This document shows, piece by piece, positions 13,673 through 16,662 of a stretch of DNA of 16,662 nucleotides. Position 1 is the stretch's first letter. Each line of letters starts with the position of its first letter. The DNA is taken from positions 1-16,662 of the forward strand of contig CAZXFJ010000024.1 in NCBI GenBank assembly GCA_964640435.1, written 5' to 3'. The notes under the pieces were generated by a model. That model worked only from the letters and a program-made list of their open reading frames with translations, did no database searches and was not told the origin of the DNA. This DNA is from GWA1-39-11 sp964640435. GTDB lineage: Bacteria > Patescibacteriota > Microgenomatia > Levybacterales > GWA1-39-11. The position numbers and the translations under genes are program-made.

Positions 13673-13684
13673 AAGTGGTATAAT
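13657..13684 (+). promoter_or_regulatory. Promoter of orphan gene at 13693
   Basis: TTGAAT (13657-13662), a 16-bp spacer, and extended -10 TGGTATAAT (13676-13684). The ATG lies 8 nt downstream of the -10, giving a leaderless geometry. The same TGGTATAAT occurs at the orphan tandem genes (1991-1999). Confidence 0.65.
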
Positions 13685-13692
13685 TTGTCGTT

Positions 13693-14394
13693 ATGAATAA
13701 TGAAAATGGTAGAATGCTGGATGCCAGGAACCAATTATCCAGGATTGGTCTCACTTTGACAAATGAGCAGCAAGTTGCTGCGGCAGAAAAAGTAAAAGAA
13801 ATAACACTAACTAATATTGAAAGATTTAGTGTTGAAAGTTGGCTTTCAGAAAGTCGAGAAAAAATTCCTTTAGAATTACAATCTTCAAGTTTTTTAACAG
13901 CTCGCTACACAACAGATTCCGTAGGTAGTATTACTACCCAGCTTGCAAATATAAATCTTAATGCTGGAAATTATGCCGGCTTTGTTATTTGGTATGACAT
14001 GTCATATGGTGCAAGTCAAATTTCTGGCAATATTGAATCCGCAGAAATGATAAGAAAAAGTCCCACAGATGCTGAAAATTTTATTCATGAAGCAGTAAGC
14101 TTAGTTGAGCCAATCATGCATGGTCATGAAGCGGACACGGCTCATCATGCAGGAACATATTTATATCTCAGGGCTTTAATTGGTTCATCAATGAAGCTAT
14201 TAGAAGAAGATCCAAGCGGATTTTTATTGGTGGATCAACTTATTGAATATGTAAATGATAGAGATTCAAAAATTCCAGGAAGGTTTGCTTCGCCAGGTAT
14301 GCAGCAAATAGTGAGTAGAGGGGCAGCTCTAGCTGCAGAGACATATAAATCAATTTATCCTCAAATTGATCAGCTATTAATGAAAGATCGCTAA
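13693..14394 (+). CDS. Orphan soluble protein, unknown function
   Basis: A 233-residue protein without signal peptide or membrane segment. I recognise no family. It is mainly helical, with a His-rich segment MHGHEADTAHHAG (about residues 141-153) that could bind metal, and regular long helices after it (LYLRALIGSSMKLLEE). The start is chosen from the TATAAT 8 nt upstream. The 1.5-kb repeat-rich locus ends in its promoter, so its product may be regulated by, or act on, those repeats; this is inference. Its 3' end overlaps the convergent trehalase gene by 18 bp. Confidence 0.7.
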   Translation: MNNENGRMLDARNQLSRIGLTLTNEQQVAAAEKVKEITLTNIERFSVESWLSESREKIPLELQSSSFLTARYTTDSVGSITTQLANINLNAGNYAGFVIWYDMSYGASQISGNIESAEMIRKSPTDAENFIHEAVSLVEPIMHGHEADTAHHAGTYLYLRALIGSSMKLLEEDPSGFLLVDQLIEYVNDRDSKIPGRFASPGMQQIVSRGAALAAETYKSIYPQIDQLLMKDR

Positions 14395-15783
14395 TTTGTA
14401 AGGCGCTTTATCAGCTTTTGGGTTAACATATATATCCTTCCCCTCCTCTAGCATGTCGAGTATCTGTATATATCTATAGAAGGTAGCATTTGTCCATCCA
14501 AACCCGGACTGATTTGCGTAATGATAATTTCCTGTTATGTCCCCTTTTAATCCATCTATTTTTTCAAAAAAAGTTCCATACTTTTTAAAGATTTTAGATT
14601 GAACATTAAGAGATTTTTTCATTATCCTTACAGCGTCATCTACATATCCATATTTTAGAAGCCCGACAACAGTTAAGTATTCAAGCGGGGGCCAAATATT
14701 TGGATAGTCCCATTGTTTTGGTTTAAGAATATCCTGTATTGCCGGTCTAAATCTTTCAGGAATATCTTTTAGGCCTACTCTTGGTGCAAGTGATTTTTTT
14801 GCTGTTATAGTCAGTCCATTTTCCATTTCAAATAATGACAACTTTTTGACCATTTTACTTGCTTGATGAGGAGTTGCTAAGCCAGTCCATAGAGGCGTAA
14901 AGCCCGCAAGTGAATAAAAATCACTTCGTCTGTTATATACATATCCATAGTCAAAGAAAAAACCAGCATGTCCATTCCACATGTATTTGTTTATCGATTC
15001 ACGCCTTTTTGTATATAAAGCTTCCCATTTTTCTTGCTCTTTGCTTTGACCAAGAATTTTTGCTGCTTTTGCAAAATCACGTTCGTATTTATACAGAAAA
15101 CAATTTAGGTCTATCGGCAGAAATTCATTACAGCGGTTATAAAATCGGGAAGTAAAATCCCAACCAGATTCAAGCTCTGCTGAATGAGCGTACCCTATGT
15201 CACGATCTCCATATTTGCTAAGTTCAAACCCTTCAACTTTATGATGGAAAAAACCATCAGCATCAACCCATACGTTCCAATATTCCTTTTTTGCAGCATC
15301 CATAGCCTTATCTAACCACCCTCTATAATATTCAAGATCACTAGCCCTGACTATTTTTTTAATCTTGTTACGCTTCTTATATGCAAAATAATAACCATAG
15401 TAAGTGTCGAGAATCATAGATGTTAAAAGTGGTGGTTGTGATCTTCCAGTTGAAGCTGGAGAATTAAAGTTGGGAATAATTCCATATTTCTCATACAGGT
15501 AAATGAAATTATCAACCATCGAATGCAATATTCCTTCTCTTTTAGTTTCAAGCAATCCTTTAAAGATGAAAAATGTATCCCAATAAAATAGGTGTGTAAA
15601 CTTTTTATCATTTGGCACGACAAAAGTTTTAGGAACATTAAGAATGTTTTTATGCATTCTCTTTTTGGACTTTTTAAGTATTAAGTTTAAAAACTTCTCA
15701 CGTTTCTTAGGTTTTATAGTAACTTTATCCCAAAAAGAGTCTATATATTTAAGTTCATCTTTATACATTTCAGAGTAATTCAT
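14377..15783 (-). CDS. Cytoplasmic trehalase, GH37 family
   Basis: A 468-residue glycoside hydrolase expected to split trehalose into two glucose units. GH37 signatures are in order: FYWDTFF (66-72), GRSQPP (113-118), ESGWDFTSR (205-213) with general acid Asp209, DLNCFLYKYE (225-234), QWDYPNIWPP (357-366), FFEKID (405-410) with Glu407 at the catalytic-base position, and QSGFGWTNA (425-433). The usual Gly-rich GGGGEY before the last motif is replaced by ITGNYHY. There is no signal peptide, so it is cytosolic like TreF. No trehalose synthesis gene is in the window. It is divergent from the recombinase gene. Other GH15/GH63-clan hydrolases are a less likely alternative. Confidence 0.88.
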   Translation of the reverse strand: MNYSEMYKDELKYIDSFWDKVTIKPKKREKFLNLILKKSKKRMHKNILNVPKTFVVPNDKKFTHLFYWDTFFIFKGLLETKREGILHSMVDNFIYLYEKYGIIPNFNSPASTGRSQPPLLTSMILDTYYGYYFAYKKRNKIKKIVRASDLEYYRGWLDKAMDAAKKEYWNVWVDADGFFHHKVEGFELSKYGDRDIGYAHSAELESGWDFTSRFYNRCNEFLPIDLNCFLYKYERDFAKAAKILGQSKEQEKWEALYTKRRESINKYMWNGHAGFFFDYGYVYNRRSDFYSLAGFTPLWTGLATPHQASKMVKKLSLFEMENGLTITAKKSLAPRVGLKDIPERFRPAIQDILKPKQWDYPNIWPPLEYLTVVGLLKYGYVDDAVRIMKKSLNVQSKIFKKYGTFFEKIDGLKGDITGNYHYANQSGFGWTNATFYRYIQILDMLEEGKDIYVNPKADKAPYKLAIFH

Positions 15784-15789
15784 GCATAA

Positions 15790-15818
15790 TTTTTAGCAGG
15801 TTATTAAGGCTAGTTCAA
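15790..15818 (-). promoter_or_regulatory. Promoter of trehalase gene
   Basis: On the minus strand, TTGAAC (15818 to 15813), 17 bp, then TAAAAA (15795 to 15790). The ATG at 15783 follows 6 nt later, the same leaderless geometry as elsewhere. The -10 is imperfect. Confidence 0.45.
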
Positions 15819-15843
15819 GTAAGAATTTGACAAATAATATCTT

Positions 15844-16662
15844 ATGTCGCAAAATATTTATATGCCCGAGGCTCAAGAGACTAAGCAATCTGAAATCGCA
15901 GAATACATTCAAAAGTTTCTTGAATATCTTGAAATAGAAAAGAATTCTTCAAAACTGACAATACGAAATTATCATTTATATTTAACAAGATTTGAAGAAT
16001 GGTTCGTGAAAAGTTATCCAGGATCTGGAATCAAAGATGTTAATATTGAAAAAGTTCGAGCGTATAGACTTTATCTTTCAAATTGGGTTGATAATAAGGG
16101 AATGACTCTTATGCGTGTGACCCAGTCATATTATATTATCGCCCTACGCTCTTTCCTCAAGTTTCTTATTCGTTCGGATAAAGATACACTCTCCCCTGAT
16201 AAGATTGATTTGCCAAAAACTGAAAGTAAATCTTTAAAATTTTTAGAAAAAAAACACCTTCGCGATCTTTTTGATTCTGTTGATCTTGAAAAAAATCGTG
16301 AATCAGGCCTTCGCGATCGGGCAATTCTTGAGCTACTCTTCTCTACGGGTCTTCGTGTATCAGAATTATCAAGGCTAAATAGAGATCAAATAAATTTTGA
16401 AACAAGGGAATTTGGGGTAATAGGAAAAGGAGGCCGAGCGCGTGTAGTTTTCCTTTCAGACTCTGCCGCTCAATGGCTTCAGATGTATTTTGATATTCGG
16501 GAAGATCCTTGGAAACCTGCTTTTATTCGTTACTCAAGAGATAAAAATTACTTAGATGATGGTGAAAAGATGAGACTCACTTCCCGCTCCATTGAGCGTA
16601 TTGTTGCTAAATATGTTCGTGCGTCACGTATTCCTGTTAAAGCAACTCCTCATACTTTGCGT
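15844..16662 (+). CDS. XerC/XerD-type tyrosine recombinase, 3'-truncated by window edge
   Basis: The frame is open from ATG 15844 to the last base (273 codons) with no stop. Residues 16-115 form the SAM-like core-binding domain (EYIQKFLEYLEIEKNSS, then LRSFLKFLIR). The catalytic domain shows STGLRVSEL with Arg171, GKGGRARVV with Lys195, and TPHTLR (268-273) with His270 and Arg273. The second His/Trp motif and nucleophilic Tyr lie beyond the edge. A XerC/D role in chromosome dimer resolution at dif is the default reading; an element-specific integrase is possible. An in-frame ATG at 15862 is an alternative start. The 60-bp intergenic region is shared with trehalase. Confidence 0.93.
   Translation, partial: MSQNIYMPEAQETKQSEIAEYIQKFLEYLEIEKNSSKLTIRNYHLYLTRFEEWFVKSYPGSGIKDVNIEKVRAYRLYLSNWVDNKGMTLMRVTQSYYIIALRSFLKFLIRSDKDTLSPDKIDLPKTESKSLKFLEKKHLRDLFDSVDLEKNRESGLRDRAILELLFSTGLRVSELSRLNRDQINFETREFGVIGKGGRARVVFLSDSAAQWLQMYFDIREDPWKPAFIRYSRDKNYLDDGEKMRLTSRSIERIVAKYVRASRIPVKATPHTLR

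Noticed and set aside
12168..13692. CRISPR array made of the GGCTA repeats
   Set aside because: Copies are short, occur in both orientations and have irregular spacing; there are no uniform repeat-spacer units and no cas genes nearby.
12168..13692. tmRNA, RNase P RNA or SRP RNA in the gene-free region
   Set aside because: I looked for the tmRNA tRNA-like ends, the RNase P conserved core and the SRP Alu/S-domain loop motifs and found none.
12168..13692. Insertion sequence or decayed transposon
   Set aside because: No transposase fragments, terminal inverted repeats or target duplications could be recognised.

Overview
The window reads as a piece of a compact, AT-rich bacterial chromosome, most likely a Candidate Phyla Radiation (Patescibacteria, Microgenomates-like) genome. 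The lineage is inferred from style: very short gene spacing, several genes whose ATG lies 6-8 nt after a -10 box (leaderless transcripts), small lineage-specific membrane proteins, and an EF-P with a diverged modification loop. TGA is used as a normal stop (genes ending at 3934, 5824 and 8961), so the UGA-recoding CPR groups are excluded. Ten Ns at 1932-1941 mark a scaffold gap, so linkage across that point is an assembly inference.

Layout. At 1-1328 is the replicative helicase dnaB, cut by the left edge. It converges on a P-loop nucleotide kinase (1354-1920, minus). After the gap come two tandem, probably paralogous helical orphan genes (2007-2839), which abut tRNA-Leu(CAA) on the minus strand. 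A long plus-strand run follows: a NIF3-like metal protein overlapping elongation factor P, an MFS exporter overlapping an Lgt-like membrane protein that lacks the catalytic His, and an RluA-type pseudouridine synthase. Next is a second run: a CPA2 cation/proton antiporter with a TrkA-N domain, a LytR_C-domain envelope protein and a 49-residue membrane protein. A TPR protein (minus) is divergent from a yebC-type gene, which is followed by a polytopic membrane protein.

The unusual part is 12168-13692, about 1.5 kb without a conventional gene. It carries about fifteen copies of a short GGCTA-centred motif in both orientations (consensus TGWGGCTAA), one perfect DnaA-box 9-mer, several perfect hairpins, two pairs of direct-repeat modules, a dif-like 11-6-11 palindrome, a 15-codon ORF with a strong Shine-Dalgarno followed by a hairpin and T7, and a very AT-rich tract. 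The last repeats form an inverted repeat inside the promoter of an orphan gene (13693-14394). A chromosome maintenance locus (origin, terminus or partition site) or a regulatory or structured-RNA locus are the main readings; none is proven. A GH37 trehalase (minus) and a XerC/D-type tyrosine recombinase, cut by the right edge, complete the window.

Working together: the recognisable genes are mostly core functions (replication, translation, RNA modification, ion homeostasis). The accessory content consists of the orphans, the repeat-rich locus and the trehalase.
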